From: Chloroflexota bacterium
GTDB taxonomy: Bacteria; Chloroflexota; Limnocylindria; QHBO01
DNA length: 15,132 bases
Assembly (NCBI GenBank): GCA_029865285.1
Contig: JAOUHE010000029.1
Coordinates: forward strand, 1-15,132
Direction: 5' to 3'
A program made the translations under genes and the position numbers. Of the stretch, positions 1-11,044 are shown in pieces. Below the pieces are notes generated by a model. The model did not search any database and was not told the DNA's origin. It worked only from the letters and a program-made list of their open reading frames with translations. Position 1 is the first letter of the stretch; each line of letters starts with the position of its first letter.

Positions 1-681
1 CGTGGCGATCACCAGCACCACGCCCGCCACGACGGCCGCCGTGCCGACCGGCAACGGCGCGTCGAACACCTTCTCGGGGGCGTCTGCGAAGGCATCGGCG
101 AAGGCGAGGGTGATCTGTCGCACGCTGAAGGTTCGCGTGCCGACGAACAGGCCGGCCAGCAGGCCTTCCCAGATGAGCACGTATGCGAGGCCGAACACGA
201 GCGCACGCGAGGTGATCAGGCTGAGCGCCAGGAAGACGGCGGTGTAGATCACCGAGCCGATGGCCGCGGCTGCGACGAAGCCGAGCACGAGGCCGTCGCC
301 GAGCCCGCCGGCGCCGAGCAGTCCGGCCACGAGCATCGGGCCGGCGGTGAGCGCAATGGCACAGGCGGAGGCGACCGCAAGCTTGGTCAGCACCACCGTT
401 CGGCGGTTGATCGGCTTGGCCAGTAGGAAGACGGCGGTTCCGTCTTCAATCTCCGCGCCAATGGCGCCGGTGCCGAACAGGAGCGCCACCAGTGGCATCA
501 GCGTGGCGGCGCCCAGGCCGTTCAGCAGTCCCGCCGTGAAGCGCAGGGCACGCGTCTCCTCGCCGGCCAGGCGGAAGATGCCGGCGACCAGCACGAGCAC
601 GCCGCCGAGCAGGAGGAGCAGGAGCGTTCGTCGCCTGCTCAGCAGCTGCCGCAGGGTGATCCGTGCAATTACGCTGTTCAT
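1..681 (-). CDS. ABC-2 type transporter permease, 3' end cut by window edge
   Basis: Integral-membrane subunit of an ABC-2 exporter, partner of the ATPase encoded just upstream. From the ATG at 681 the minus strand reads 227 codons without a stop to the window edge, so the C-terminus is missing. Residues 1-27 contain a basic stretch followed by a run of leucines (SRRRTLLLLLLGG), the start of the first membrane segment. Further hydrophobic segments follow. The motif GAEIEDGTAVFLLAKPINRR, in a cytoplasmic loop, is typical of ABC2_membrane_2-type permeases (E-x-E-x-G-T-x-x-x-L-x-x-P-[IV]-x-R). The start codon overlaps the ATPase stop as ATGA, so translation is probably coupled. The substrate cannot be told from sequence. 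Family call is confident; the full length is unknown. Confidence 0.85.
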   Translation of the reverse strand, partial: MNSVIARITLRQLLSRRRTLLLLLLGGVLVLVAGIFRLAGEETRALRFTAGLLNGLGAATLMPLVALLFGTGAIGAEIEDGTAVFLLAKPINRRTVVLTKLAVASACAIALTAGPMLVAGLLGAGGLGDGLVLGFVAAAAIGSVIYTAVFLALSLITSRALVFGLAYVLIWEGLLAGLFVGTRTFSVRQITLAFADAFADAPEKVFDAPLPVGTAAVVAGVVLVIAT

Positions 682-1625
682 CGTCGGACCAGGTAGCTGA
701 AGACCGATTCGAGTGACTCGTCGGTGGGCAGCAGCTCGTGGAGACTGATCTGCGCCCGACGAGCCACGCCGCTGACCGCGCGGCTGAAGGCGCCGAAATC
801 GGTCGATCGGACCGTCAGCAGCCCGCCGTCCAGCGCCGCCCCCGCGATGGTCGGCTCACGGAGGAGTTCAGCCGCCAGCGCTCGGTCGTCGGACGAGCGG
901 ACGGTGAAGGTGTGCGGCCGATCCGTCATCAGCCGGCGAATCTCGCGGAAGTCGCCTGACGCGGCGAGCCTGCCCGCGACGATCACCAGCACGCGATCCG
1001 CGACCCGCTCGACCTCCTCGAGGATGTGCGACGAGAAGAGGATCGTGCGACCTTCGGCCGCCATTCCCTGCAGGAGCGACATCATGTGCAGCCGCTGGCG
1101 GGGGTCCATCCCGTTGAACGGCTCGTCCAGGAGCAGGATCGACGGGTCGTGGACCAGTGCGGCGGCCACCTTGGCCCGCTGGCGCATCCCCTTGGAGTAG
1201 GTCCCGATGACCCGGTCCGCCGCGTCTTCGAGTTCCACCATGGCGATGGCGCGCGCCGCCGCCGCATCCGCGGCGGGGCGGTCCATCCCCTGCAGTCGGG
1301 CGTTAGCCGCGGCGAACTGGCGTGCGGTCAGGAAGGGGTAGACGGCCTCGTGCTCGGGCACCAATCCGATGCGCCGGTACATCTCCGGGTGGCGCCACGA
1401 CGGCGCCCCGGCGACCGTCACGCTTCCGGACGACGGGGCCAGGAAGCCGGCGATCATGTGCAGGAGGGTCGACTTGCCGGCGCCGTTCGGTCCGAGCAGT
1501 CCGGTTACCCCGCCGTCGAGGCGGAAGCTGATGTCGTTGACCGCCACCACGTTGCCGTACCAGCGGGACACGTTGGCGAGCTCCACCGCCGGGCTGCCCG
1601 CCTGTTGCTGCACCTGCTCGGTCAT
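678..1625 (-). CDS. ABC transporter ATP-binding protein (ABC-2 exporter)
   Basis: Cytoplasmic ATPase of 315 residues that would power the permease downstream and/or upstream. Walker A is GPNGAGKST at 45-53, the signature is YSKGM at 143-147 in place of LSGGQ, Walker B is ILLLDE at 163-168, and the switch His is H200 in LFSSH. The YSKGM variant is common in ABC-2 exporter ATPases. About 90 residues follow the nucleotide-binding domain, as is usual for this family. The open frame extends upstream to about 2246, but that part lies inside the preceding permease. The ATG at 1625 overlaps the permease stop as ATGA and gives a normal N-terminus (MTEQVQQQ), so it is chosen. It is paralogous to the ATPase at 2517-3437 and both have a PEH Q-loop region. 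Confidence 0.92.
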   Translation of the reverse strand: MTEQVQQQAGSPAVELANVSRWYGNVVAVNDISFRLDGGVTGLLGPNGAGKSTLLHMIAGFLAPSSGSVTVAGAPSWRHPEMYRRIGLVPEHEAVYPFLTARQFAAANARLQGMDRPAADAAAARAIAMVELEDAADRVIGTYSKGMRQRAKVAAALVHDPSILLLDEPFNGMDPRQRLHMMSLLQGMAAEGRTILFSSHILEEVERVADRVLVIVAGRLAASGDFREIRRLMTDRPHTFTVRSSDDRALAAELLREPTIAGAALDGGLLTVRSTDFGAFSRAVSGVARRAQISLHELLPTDESLESVFSYLVRR

Positions 1626-2516
1626 GCGGCCATCCTTCGATATCGCCAGATCACCGCGGCACCCGCGATCAACGCAATCGCCGCCGCCTCCAACCCGAAG
1701 ACCGGCAGGGGCAGACGGCTTGCCGCGACCCCGGAATCGGCGACCGATGCTCCGAGCAGCCAGTCGCGGGTGCCATCGAGTGCGACGAACGGATTGATGA
1801 GCGGCGCCCAGCGCGACACGTTGCCGGTGGTGGCCTCGACGAGGATCGCGCCGACGGCGGTGGTCACGATGAAGACCGCGATGATCGCCCCGGTGGCGTA
1901 GGCGCGGCGCGGCGTCCAGGCGGCGATCGCCAGCCCGAGCGCCGCGAGCGGGATGGCGTAGATGATCGGCGCGCCGAGTACCTGCGCCAGGTTCCCGACC
2001 TGATCGCCGAGCGCGGCCACCAGGTCCGCCGAGACGAGCACCGATCCGAAGAAGAGGACCAGCATCGGCGCCACCGCCAGCACGAACAGCGCTGCCGCCA
2101 GCGCGCCGATCTTGGCGAGCGCGTAGTCGCTCCGCAGCAGGGCATGGCTGAAGTACAGCGACAGGACGTGGTTCCGCTGGTCGGAACTGACCAGCTCGGG
2201 TGCCTGGGCGGCGAGGAAGAGGGCGAAGACGATCTGCATGTCCCACAGGTAGTTGTTGTAGTTGAACGGGGACGCTCCGCCCGGCACGATGGCCGACACC
2301 GCTGCGGCCACCGCGGCGGGGACGATGGCAATAAGCGTGATGCCCCAGGGGACGAGCTTGGCCTTGCCGCTGCGCCCGAGGCCGAAGGCGGCGCGCAGGC
2401 TCGCCGAGAAGAGCGCGAGTACCGCTGCCCGACGGCCGAGACGCTCGCCGGTGTAGCCGCGGTAGCCGAGGTCATAGATCGCGCCCGTGGCACTCTCGCG
2501 CGGGACGACCGCGGGG

Positions 2517-2530
<14 letters not shown>
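1622..2530 (-). CDS. ABC-2 type transporter permease
   Basis: A 302-residue multi-pass membrane subunit. A hydrophilic cytoplasmic N-terminus carries the motif YDLGYRGYTGERLGRR (about residues 19-34), which is characteristic of one group of ABC-2 permeases in high-GC Gram-positives and Chloroflexota. About six hydrophobic segments follow, roughly at 62-84, 98-112, 141-168, 184-206, 213-234 and 272-294. The basic end (WRYRRMAA) is cytoplasmic. The start codon lies 14 nt inside the end of the upstream ATPase gene, and the stop overlaps the next ATPase start (ATGA), so the gene is firmly within the operon. It probably pairs with one or both flanking ATPases. The exported substrate is unknown. 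Confidence 0.9.
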
Positions 2531-3437
<907 letters not shown>

Positions 3438-3444
3438 CGGCGCG

Positions 3445-3450
3445 AGTCTA
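3445..3450 (-). promoter_or_regulatory. -10 element (TAGACT) of the ABC exporter operon
   Basis: TAGACT fits TAnnnT and sits 7 nt before the ATG at 3437, the spacing expected if transcription starts at the start codon. No Shine-Dalgarno sequence is visible and no clear -35 is seen. It supports choosing ATG 3437 over GTG 3458. Confidence 0.5.
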
Positions 3451-3476
3451 CCGTTCACGGCGCAGCCCGGCGCTGG

Positions 3477-3540
3477 CCGCCGGTGGTACCTCCAGTGCAG
3501 GCGGCCGTACTAGGGTCCGGTATCGGTACCGCCGGTGGCG
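3477..3540. repeat. Imperfect inverted repeat in divergent promoter region
   Basis: The segment at 3475-3490, ending in GGTGGTACC, matches the reverse complement of 3525-3540 (GGTACCGCCGGTGGCG) at 13 of 16 positions, with 34 nt between the arms. It lies between the divergent starts of the ABC operon and the EAL gene and could be an operator or chance GC-rich similarity. Weak call. Confidence 0.25.
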
Positions 3541-3544
3541 CCGA

Positions 3545-3550
3545 TAGGGT
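3545..3550 (+). promoter_or_regulatory. -10 element (TAGGGT) of the EAL-domain gene
   Basis: TAGGGT fits TAnnnT and ends 8 nt before the ATG at 3559, consistent with a leaderless or nearly leaderless mRNA. The intervening AGGGG (3551-3555) could instead act as a ribosome binding site with a short 3-nt spacing. Confidence 0.4.
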
Positions 3551-3558
3551 AGGGGCCA

Positions 3559-5247
3559 ATGCGCGATCTCTCTACGAACCACCGCGCCGCAGGGCAAGAC
3601 GCAGGCGCCGAGGCGCTCTTCCAGTCGCTGGTGGAGCACCTGCCCGGCGTCGCCTACGCCGACGAGATCGGTGGCATCGGACGGTATGTGAGCCCGCAGA
3701 TCGAGTCGATCTTCGGCTATACGCCGGCTCAATGGCTCGGCGACAGCGGCCTGTGGGAACGCCGGTTGCACCCAGAAGATCGCCGCAGAGCCGTCGCCGA
3801 ACTGGCCGCCGGCGAAGCGGCCGGTGGCACTTTCACCTACCTGTACCGGCTTCGCGCCCGCAATGGACGAACCATCTGGGTCAGGGACCAGGCGGCGGTT
3901 CTGCGGACCCCCGATGGCCCTGTCGTGCATGGGGTGATGTTCGATGTCACCCGGGAGATGGGCTTCCAGGCTGACCTGGAGTTGGAGATCTCCGAGCGTC
4001 GACGGGTGGGTGAGGCGCTGCAACGACTTCCGGCCGCGCGCCCAGCCCTGGAGACCGCCGCCGCCATCTGTCGCGAACTGTCGCGTCTCCAGCACGTCGA
4101 CGTGGCGGTCCTGTACGAATTCGCCCTCGACGGGTCGGTCATCCCGCTTGGCCTGACCGCCGGCGGCGAAACGCCGGTCCAGGTCGGTCAACCGATCCCC
4201 GATCAGCGCGCCCAGTACCTTCGCGAGAGCGCCACCGGGCCATGGATCGACGAGTGGCGCGGTATGCGGGGCGAGGCCGCATACCTGAGGTCCTGGCATC
4301 GATTCGGGCTCAAGATCGCCGCATACGCGCCGTTTGGGAATGGTGGCACCGTCCACGGCCTGCTCGCCATCGGCTCGACCAGCGCGATCGGCACGACCGT
4401 CGGTGCACGCTGGTTGCCGAGCCTCACCGAAATCGCCTCCGTCGCAGGGGCACTCCTCGTCCCCGAGCTGGATTCGCGTCGATCCACGGCGGAGACCCGG
4501 GTCGAGGTCGAGCGGCTCATTGCCGACCGCGGGTTCGCGTCGGTCTTCCAGCCGGTTGTCCGCATCAACGACGGCAGCGTGGTCGGCTACGAGGCCCTCA
4601 CCCGCTTCGCGGACGGGACGCCCCCGCAGACCCGGTTCGCCGAGGCCGAGGCAGTGGGCATGGGTACCGAACTCGAGGCCGCCGCCGCGAGGTCCGCGCT
4701 GGTCGCTGCAGCCAAGCTCCCCAGTCGTGCGTGGGTCAGCATCAACGTGTCCCCGGCCTGGCTCGACGATCCGCGGCTGCTCCGATTGTTGGAACTCGCC
4801 AAGCGACGACCTGTCGTGCTCGAGATCACCGAGCGAATGGCGATCGACGACTATCCGGCGGCACGGGCCGCGCTGGATCAGCTGGCCGGTTCCGTCGACA
4901 TCGCCGTTGACGATGCCGGCGCGGGGTTCGCCAGCCTTCGGCACGTGGTCGAATTGCGGCCGAGGTACGTGAAGCTCGACCTGGCGCTCGTGCGTGGCAT
5001 CGAATCCGATCCGGCGCGCCAGGCGATGGTTGCCGGCATGGTCTACTTCGCTCGCGACACCGGCTGTCTTCTCATCGCCGAGGGCCTCGAGCACGCAAGC
5101 GAGCGCGACGTGCTTCGCCGCCTCGGTGTCCCGTTCGCGCAGGGCTTTCTATTCGGCCGACCTGCGCCCGCAGAAGCGTGGCGTCGTCTCGGTGTGGAGG
5201 CGGGAGCGTTGTCGACCCTGCGCGACGGTCTGCCCGCTGCTGGCTAG
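3559..5247 (+). CDS. PAS-GAF-like-EAL protein, probable c-di-GMP phosphodiesterase
   Basis: A 562-residue soluble signalling protein expected to hydrolyse c-di-GMP to pGpG. Residues 17-135 form a PAS domain (FGYTPAQWL at 52-60, HPEDR at 71-75, closing with VMFDVTRE at 126-133). Residues 150-305 look like a degenerate GAF-type domain. Residues 320-545 form an EAL domain. The catalytic set is complete: E345 in EAL, N396 in NVSP, E422 in EITE, D451-D452 in DDAGAG, K472 in KLD, E508 in EGLE and Q528 in QGFLFGRP. The loop DDFGTG is replaced by DDAGAG, a variant I recall from other bacteria. There is no GGDEF domain and no membrane segment, so it reads as a dedicated cytosolic phosphodiesterase with two sensory inputs. 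It is transcribed alone and ends 15 nt from the convergent YHS gene. Confidence 0.92.
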   Translation: MRDLSTNHRAAGQDAGAEALFQSLVEHLPGVAYADEIGGIGRYVSPQIESIFGYTPAQWLGDSGLWERRLHPEDRRRAVAELAAGEAAGGTFTYLYRLRARNGRTIWVRDQAAVLRTPDGPVVHGVMFDVTREMGFQADLELEISERRRVGEALQRLPAARPALETAAAICRELSRLQHVDVAVLYEFALDGSVIPLGLTAGGETPVQVGQPIPDQRAQYLRESATGPWIDEWRGMRGEAAYLRSWHRFGLKIAAYAPFGNGGTVHGLLAIGSTSAIGTTVGARWLPSLTEIASVAGALLVPELDSRRSTAETRVEVERLIADRGFASVFQPVVRINDGSVVGYEALTRFADGTPPQTRFAEAEAVGMGTELEAAAARSALVAAAKLPSRAWVSINVSPAWLDDPRLLRLLELAKRRPVVLEITERMAIDDYPAARAALDQLAGSVDIAVDDAGAGFASLRHVVELRPRYVKLDLALVRGIESDPARQAMVAGMVYFARDTGCLLIAEGLEHASERDVLRRLGVPFAQGFLFGRPAPAEAWRRLGVEAGALSTLRDGLPAAG

Positions 5248-5262
5248 GGACCGGGCCGCCCG

Positions 5263-5469
5263 CTACATGCTTGGCACGTAGTCCGGGCTGAAGAAGCGCT
5301 TCGGGTCGTCGAGGAACTCGAGGCGACAGCCGCGCCCGCAGAAGTAGTACTCCTCGCCGCCGTGCTCGGCGGTGAGACCGGCCGCTCGGGCGACCTCGGG
5401 ATTCACGTGCATGCCGCACACGGGGTCCTTGGCCTTCGCGGCCATCTCCAGGGTCTCCATCGGTCTCAT
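5263..5469 (-). CDS. YHS domain protein, likely copper-binding partner of CopA
   Basis: A 68-residue protein that is almost entirely one YHS domain. DPVCGMHV (15-22) is the typical opening, and the metal-binding type cysteines are C18, C44 and C48 (YFCGRGC). YHS domains often occur fused to, or next to, copper P-type ATPases, where they are thought to bind or hand over metal. It lies 27 nt downstream of copA on the same strand, so it is probably co-transcribed. The ATG at 5469 follows AGAAAGGA at a spacing of about 3 nt. A second ATG at 5460 (METLEM) would be 12 nt from that site and is less likely. No signal peptide or membrane segment is present, so it should be cytosolic. Confidence 0.85.
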   Translation of the reverse strand: MRPMETLEMAAKAKDPVCGMHVNPEVARAAGLTAEHGGEEYYFCGRGCRLEFLDDPKRFFSPDYVPSM

Positions 5470-5496
5470 CGGTCCTTTCTGAACTGGGGTGGCTGA

Positions 5497-7767
<2,271 letters not shown>

Positions 7768-7776
7768 CGTTCTGGC

Positions 7777-7782
7777 AGGATA
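7777..7782 (-). promoter_or_regulatory. Candidate -10 element (TATCCT) of copA
   Basis: On the minus strand TATCCT (7782-7777) fits TAnnnT and lies 9 nt before the copA ATG at 7767. It overlaps the edge of the palindrome at 7779-7797, so a bound repressor would block RNA polymerase. No convincing -35 is seen. Confidence 0.35.
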
Positions 7783-7797
7783 CTACCGGGGAGTATC
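7779..7797. promoter_or_regulatory. CsoR-like operator palindrome upstream of copA
   Basis: GATACTACCGGGGAGTATC is a 19-bp near-perfect palindrome: eight of nine base pairs match around a central G. The core ATAC-N9-GTAT with C/G-rich inner arms resembles the copper-sensor CsoR operators known from other bacteria (ATACCC...GGGTAT type). A partial copy, GGGGAGTA, recurs at 7754-7761 over the copA start region. No csoR gene is in the window, so the regulator would be encoded elsewhere. The assignment is by resemblance only. Confidence 0.55.
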
Positions 7798-7834
7798 GGC
7801 GTCCAGCCCGACGTTTCGGTTCGGGTGAGAACGC

Positions 7835-7840
7835 TACCCT
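7835..7840 (+). promoter_or_regulatory. -10 element (TACCCT) of the glycogen synthase gene
   Basis: TACCCT fits TAnnnT and ends exactly 7 nt before the ATG at 7848. No Shine-Dalgarno sequence is visible. This is the same spacing as at 3437 and 14395, which favours a leaderless mRNA starting at the second of the two adjacent ATGs (7845 and 7848). Confidence 0.45.
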
Positions 7841-7847
7841 ACGAATG

Positions 7848-9050
7848 ATGAAGGCCCTTGTCCTGACCAACGAATTCCCGCCCAATGTCTACGGAGGTGC
7901 TGGGATGCACGTGGCGGAGCTGACATCCGCGCTGCGCGGACAGTTGGACCTCGACATCCGTACCTTCGGCGAACAGGACGAGACGGCCCCCGGCTGGCGA
8001 GTCCGCGGATACGCCCCGCCGGACGGGACGGGCGGTCCCGACGCCCGCCTGCGGCCCGCCTTCGAGGCGCTCGGCCGCGATCTGGCGATGACCGCTGACC
8101 CGGTGGACGCCGACCTCGTGCATTGCCATACCTGGTACAGCCACTTCGGCGGGCTGCTCGTCCAGCGCGCCTACGGGCTGCCGCTGGTGGTGACGGTCCA
8201 TTCCCTCGAGCCGCTGCGTCCGTGGAAGCGCGAGCAGCTGGGCGGCGCCTACGACCTGTCGAGCTGGGTGGAGCGCACCGCCCTCGAAGCTGCCGACGCG
8301 GTGATTGCCGTCAGCGGCGACACGCGCGACGACGTCCTGCGCCTGTTCGCCGTGCCGCCCGAGCGGGTGGAGGTGATCCACAACGGCATCGATGCGACCT
8401 TCTTCGTCCCGGATCCGGCGACCGACGTCCTGGCGGAACACGGGATCGCCCCGGACCAGCCGTATGCCCTGTTCGTCGGCCGCATCACGCGCCAGAAGGG
8501 GATCGTCCACCTGCTTCGTGCGATCCGGCACCTCGACCCGGGGATCGGCGTCGTCCTTGCCGCCGGGCAGCCCGATACCGCCGAGCTGGCCGCGGAGGTG
8601 ACCGCCGGCGTGGCCGAGGCGCAGCGGGACCGCTCAGGGGTCATCTGGATCCCCGAGATGCTCAGCCGCGAGGCGATTCGGCAGCTGTACAGCCACGCGG
8701 CCGTCTTCGTCTGTCCGTCGGTCTACGAACCGTTCGGGCTCACCAACCTCGAGGCGATGGCCTGCGAGGGCGCGGTGGTGGCCTCAGCGGTCGGTGGCAT
8801 CCCCGAGGTGGTGGTTGACGGTGAGACCGGCATCCTGGTGCCGCTCGAGCTCTCCCCGCATCAGCCGATGAGCCCGGTCGATCCCGACCGCTTTGCGCGC
8901 GACCTCGCCGGGGCCATCAACGACCTCGTGGCCGATCCCGCGCGTCGGGTGGCGATGGGTCGCGCCGGCCGCCGCCGTGCCGTGGAGCAGTTCGGCTGGC
9001 CAGCCGTGGCTGCGCGGACCCTGGAGCTCTATAGCCGCCTGATCGCGTAA
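7848..9050 (+). CDS. glgA: Glycogen synthase, Corynebacterium type (GT4; possibly maltose-1-phosphate synthase)
   Basis: A 400-residue GT-B glycosyltransferase that should use ADP-glucose as donor. The N-terminal domain has the loop NVYGGAGMHV (13-22), HCHTWY (92-97) and HSLEPLRPWKREQLGG (118-133). The C-terminal domain has VGRITRQKG (210-218, with R212 and K217) and the E-x7-E pair E294/E302 in YEPFGLTNLEAMA. From memory this closely follows M. tuberculosis Rv1212c (GlgM), which can make maltose-1-phosphate from ADP-glucose and glucose-1-phosphate, so the product could be a polymer or maltose-1-phosphate. The ATG at 7848 is chosen over 7845 by homology (MKALVLTNEFPP) and by the 7-nt distance to TACCCT. 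No glgC or glgE is in the window. Confidence 0.88.
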   Translation: MKALVLTNEFPPNVYGGAGMHVAELTSALRGQLDLDIRTFGEQDETAPGWRVRGYAPPDGTGGPDARLRPAFEALGRDLAMTADPVDADLVHCHTWYSHFGGLLVQRAYGLPLVVTVHSLEPLRPWKREQLGGAYDLSSWVERTALEAADAVIAVSGDTRDDVLRLFAVPPERVEVIHNGIDATFFVPDPATDVLAEHGIAPDQPYALFVGRITRQKGIVHLLRAIRHLDPGIGVVLAAGQPDTAELAAEVTAGVAEAQRDRSGVIWIPEMLSREAIRQLYSHAAVFVCPSVYEPFGLTNLEAMACEGAVVASAVGGIPEVVVDGETGILVPLELSPHQPMSPVDPDRFARDLAGAINDLVADPARRVAMGRAGRRRAVEQFGWPAVAARTLELYSRLIA

Positions 9051-9070
9051 CCACGCCGCGACGGCTCGGC

Positions 9071-9076
9071 TACCAT
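9071..9076 (+). promoter_or_regulatory. Candidate -10 element (TACCAT) of ABC pair
   Basis: TACCAT fits TAnnnT and ends 10 nt before the GTG at 9087, in the 36-nt gap after the glycogen synthase. The spacing is longer than for the other cases, so there may be a few leader bases, or the pair may simply be co-transcribed with the upstream gene. Confidence 0.3.
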
Positions 9077-9086
9077 CGGCCGTCCC

Positions 9087-9863
9087 GTGACCACCTCGTC
9101 CGCCTCCGCGATCATCTCTGCGCGCGACCTGCGCAAGCGCTACGGCGCTCTGCAGGCGGTGGACGGTGTCGGCTTCGAGGTCGCCGAGGGCGAGGTGTTC
9201 GGGATCCTGGGACCGAACGGAGCCGGCAAGACCACCACCCTCGAAATGATCGAGGGGATGCGGACAATCGATTCCGGCACTGCCGTAGTCGATGGGATCG
9301 ACGTCAGTCGCGATCCGCGGGCGGTCAAGGCGCGGATCGGCATCCAGCTCCAGGCGTCGAGCTTCTTCGACGAGTTGAACCTGGTCGAGCTGCTGCAGCT
9401 GTTCGGCCACCTCTACGGACGCCGCGTGGATGCCCCGAAGCTGCTGGCCGATGTCGAGCTTACCGAGAAGGCGCGCTCCCAGGTGCGCACCCTCTCCGGC
9501 GGACAGAAGCAGCGCTTCAGCATCGCCGCGGCGCTCGTCAACGAGCCGCGCGTCCTGTTCCTCGACGAGCCGACCACCGGCCTCGACCCGCAGGCCCGGC
9601 GCCACCTGTGGGGGCTGGTTCGGCAGATCCGCGAGCGGGGCCACACCGTCGTCTTGACCACCCACTACATGGAGGAGGCGGAGGAGCTGTGTGACCGCGT
9701 CGCGATCATGGATCGCGGACGGATCATCGCGCTCGACACGCCGGCGAAGCTTGTCGGCTCGCTGCTCGGCCGGGGTTTCGCGAAGGAGCGTGTTGAGCGG
9801 CTCGCCAACCTGGAGGACGTCTTCCTCGACCTGACCGGGCACGATCTCCGGGACGAGGACTGA
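9087..9863 (+). CDS. ABC-2 transporter ATP-binding protein (DrrA-like)
   Basis: A 258-residue cytoplasmic ATPase. Walker A is GPNGAGKT (42-49), the signature is the canonical LSGGQ (136-140), Walker B is VLFLDEP (156-162) and the switch His is H193 in TTHYMEEAE. The ending NLEDVFLDLTG is common to drug/polyketide-type (DrrA, CcmA-like) exporter ATPases. It differs from the ATPases at 678-3437, which have YSxGM signatures, so the two systems are not recent duplicates. It starts at GTG 9087; no strong Shine-Dalgarno sequence is present. The permease follows 3 nt after its stop. Likely role: export of a lipid, drug or other hydrophobic compound, but the substrate is not readable from sequence. 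Confidence 0.92.
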   Translation: MTTSSASAIISARDLRKRYGALQAVDGVGFEVAEGEVFGILGPNGAGKTTTLEMIEGMRTIDSGTAVVDGIDVSRDPRAVKARIGIQLQASSFFDELNLVELLQLFGHLYGRRVDAPKLLADVELTEKARSQVRTLSGGQKQRFSIAAALVNEPRVLFLDEPTTGLDPQARRHLWGLVRQIRERGHTVVLTTHYMEEAEELCDRVAIMDRGRIIALDTPAKLVGSLLGRGFAKERVERLANLEDVFLDLTGHDLRDED

Positions 9864-9866
9864 CCG

Positions 9867-10955
9867 ATGCGGCCGTTCGGCATCCGACCCGGCGTGTTTT
9901 TGGCCCTCTTCGTCGCGAGCGTCCGCATGTTCGTGCGCAACCGCGCCGCTGTCTTCTTCAGCCTCTTCCTGCCCCTGATCATCATGCTCATCTTCGGCGT
10001 GCTGAACCTCGAGGGCAGCACCACCATCTCGTTGGGCATCGTCGATGACGCCGACTCCGAGATCAGTCGCAGCCTCGTCTCCGCCATCAACGGTGTCGAG
10101 TCGTTCGAGGTCACTGCTCCCGACAGCGGTGAGATGCAGGCTGCGCTGAGGGCTGGGGACCTCGAACTCGGCCTCGTCATCCCAGCCGGCTGGGGGCAGG
10201 GCGGCGACTTCCAGCCGCTCAACGCCTTCGCTGCGACGAGTTCACGGCAGGACGCCCGGATCGGTGCGCTGATCGTCAACTCGATCGTCTTCCGCATCGC
10301 CGCCGGCTCCACCGACCTGCCTGCCTCCATGGTGGTCGTCGAGCAGGTGGCTGCCCGCGACCTTGGCTACATCGACTTCCTGGTCCCCGGCATCGTGGGC
10401 ATGACCGTCATGCAGCTCGGCCTGTTCAGCGTGGCATTCGGCTTCGTGCAACTGAAGCGGACCGGTGCGCTGCGGCGCCTGTTCGCCACGCCCACCTCGC
10501 CGGTCTACTTCCTGGGTGCGCAGGTTGCCGCGCGGCTGATCATTGCCTCGTTCCAGGTGGCCATCCTGCTCGGCGTCGGCATCTGGTTCGGCCTCCAGAT
10601 GTTCGGCGACTATGCCAGCCTGGCGGTGGTCGTCATGCTCGGCTCGGTCATCTTCCTGGCGGTCGGCTTCGCGATCGCCGGATGGGCCAAGAACGAGGAC
10701 CAGGCGGCGCCGGTCGCCAACCTGATCAGCCTGCCGATGATGTTCCTGTCGGGCGTCTTCTTCCCGAGAGACGCCATGCCGGACTTCCTGGCCGCCGTCA
10801 CCGGGTACATGCCGCTCACGTACGTGAACGAGGCGCTGCGCTCGATCGTCAATGATGGCGCCGGCCTGACGTCGCTTGGGCCGCAGTTGCTCGGAATGGG
10901 CGTCTGGGCGGTGATCGCCTTCATCCTCGCCGTCAGGCTCTTCCGATGGGAGTAG
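9867..10955 (+). CDS. ABC-2 type transporter permease (DrrB/YhgE-like)
   Basis: A 362-residue membrane partner of the ATPase just upstream. One helix near the N-terminus (about 29-50) is followed by a large extracytoplasmic segment (about 50-165). A cluster of five further helices follows (about 170-360). Family motifs include the cytoplasmic loop KRTGALRRLFATP (about 196-208), GWAKNEDQAAPVANLISLPMM and FLSGVFFPRDAMP, all typical of the ABC2_membrane_3 or _1 architecture. GAGGA just before the ATPase stop serves as ribosome binding site. The gene ends the transcription unit, as two stem-loops follow in the next 110 bases. Confidence 0.92.
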   Translation: MRPFGIRPGVFLALFVASVRMFVRNRAAVFFSLFLPLIIMLIFGVLNLEGSTTISLGIVDDADSEISRSLVSAINGVESFEVTAPDSGEMQAALRAGDLELGLVIPAGWGQGGDFQPLNAFAATSSRQDARIGALIVNSIVFRIAAGSTDLPASMVVVEQVAARDLGYIDFLVPGIVGMTVMQLGLFSVAFGFVQLKRTGALRRLFATPTSPVYFLGAQVAARLIIASFQVAILLGVGIWFGLQMFGDYASLAVVVMLGSVIFLAVGFAIAGWAKNEDQAAPVANLISLPMMFLSGVFFPRDAMPDFLAAVTGYMPLTYVNEALRSIVNDGAGLTSLGPQLLGMGVWAVIAFILAVRLFRWE

Positions 10956-11004
10956 CCGTCGACACGCACATGGGACGGATCGGGCGGGACTGATACAGGA
11001 AGCG

Positions 11005-11039
11005 GATCGCCGGCGCGCGGGTGAAGCGGGCCGGCGATC
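11005..11039 (+). terminator. Stem-loop after ABC operon (possible terminator)
   Basis: Perfect 10-bp arms GATCGCCGGC (11005-11014) and GCCGGCGATC (11030-11039) enclose a 15-nt loop, 50 nt after the permease stop. There is no T-run, so it is not a classic intrinsic terminator. It could stall polymerase or protect the 3' end of the transcript. Confidence 0.4.
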
Positions 11040-11044
11040 GCATC

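Noticed and set aside
3438..3458. GTG 3458 as start of the first ABC ATPase
   Set aside because: It would lie upstream of the TAGACT -10 element, and the added seven residues precede an already complete ABC N-terminus.
3475..3540. Strong operator or terminator call for the GGTACC inverted repeat
   Set aside because: The arms match at only 13 of 16 positions and are 34 nt apart. It is kept only as a weak repeat.
3448..5094. 548-codon open frame on the minus strand opposite the EAL gene
   Set aside because: It is a shadow of the EAL gene in GC-rich DNA. It has no recognisable domain, is rich in H, R, G and D, and the plus-strand frame has a complete catalytic motif set.
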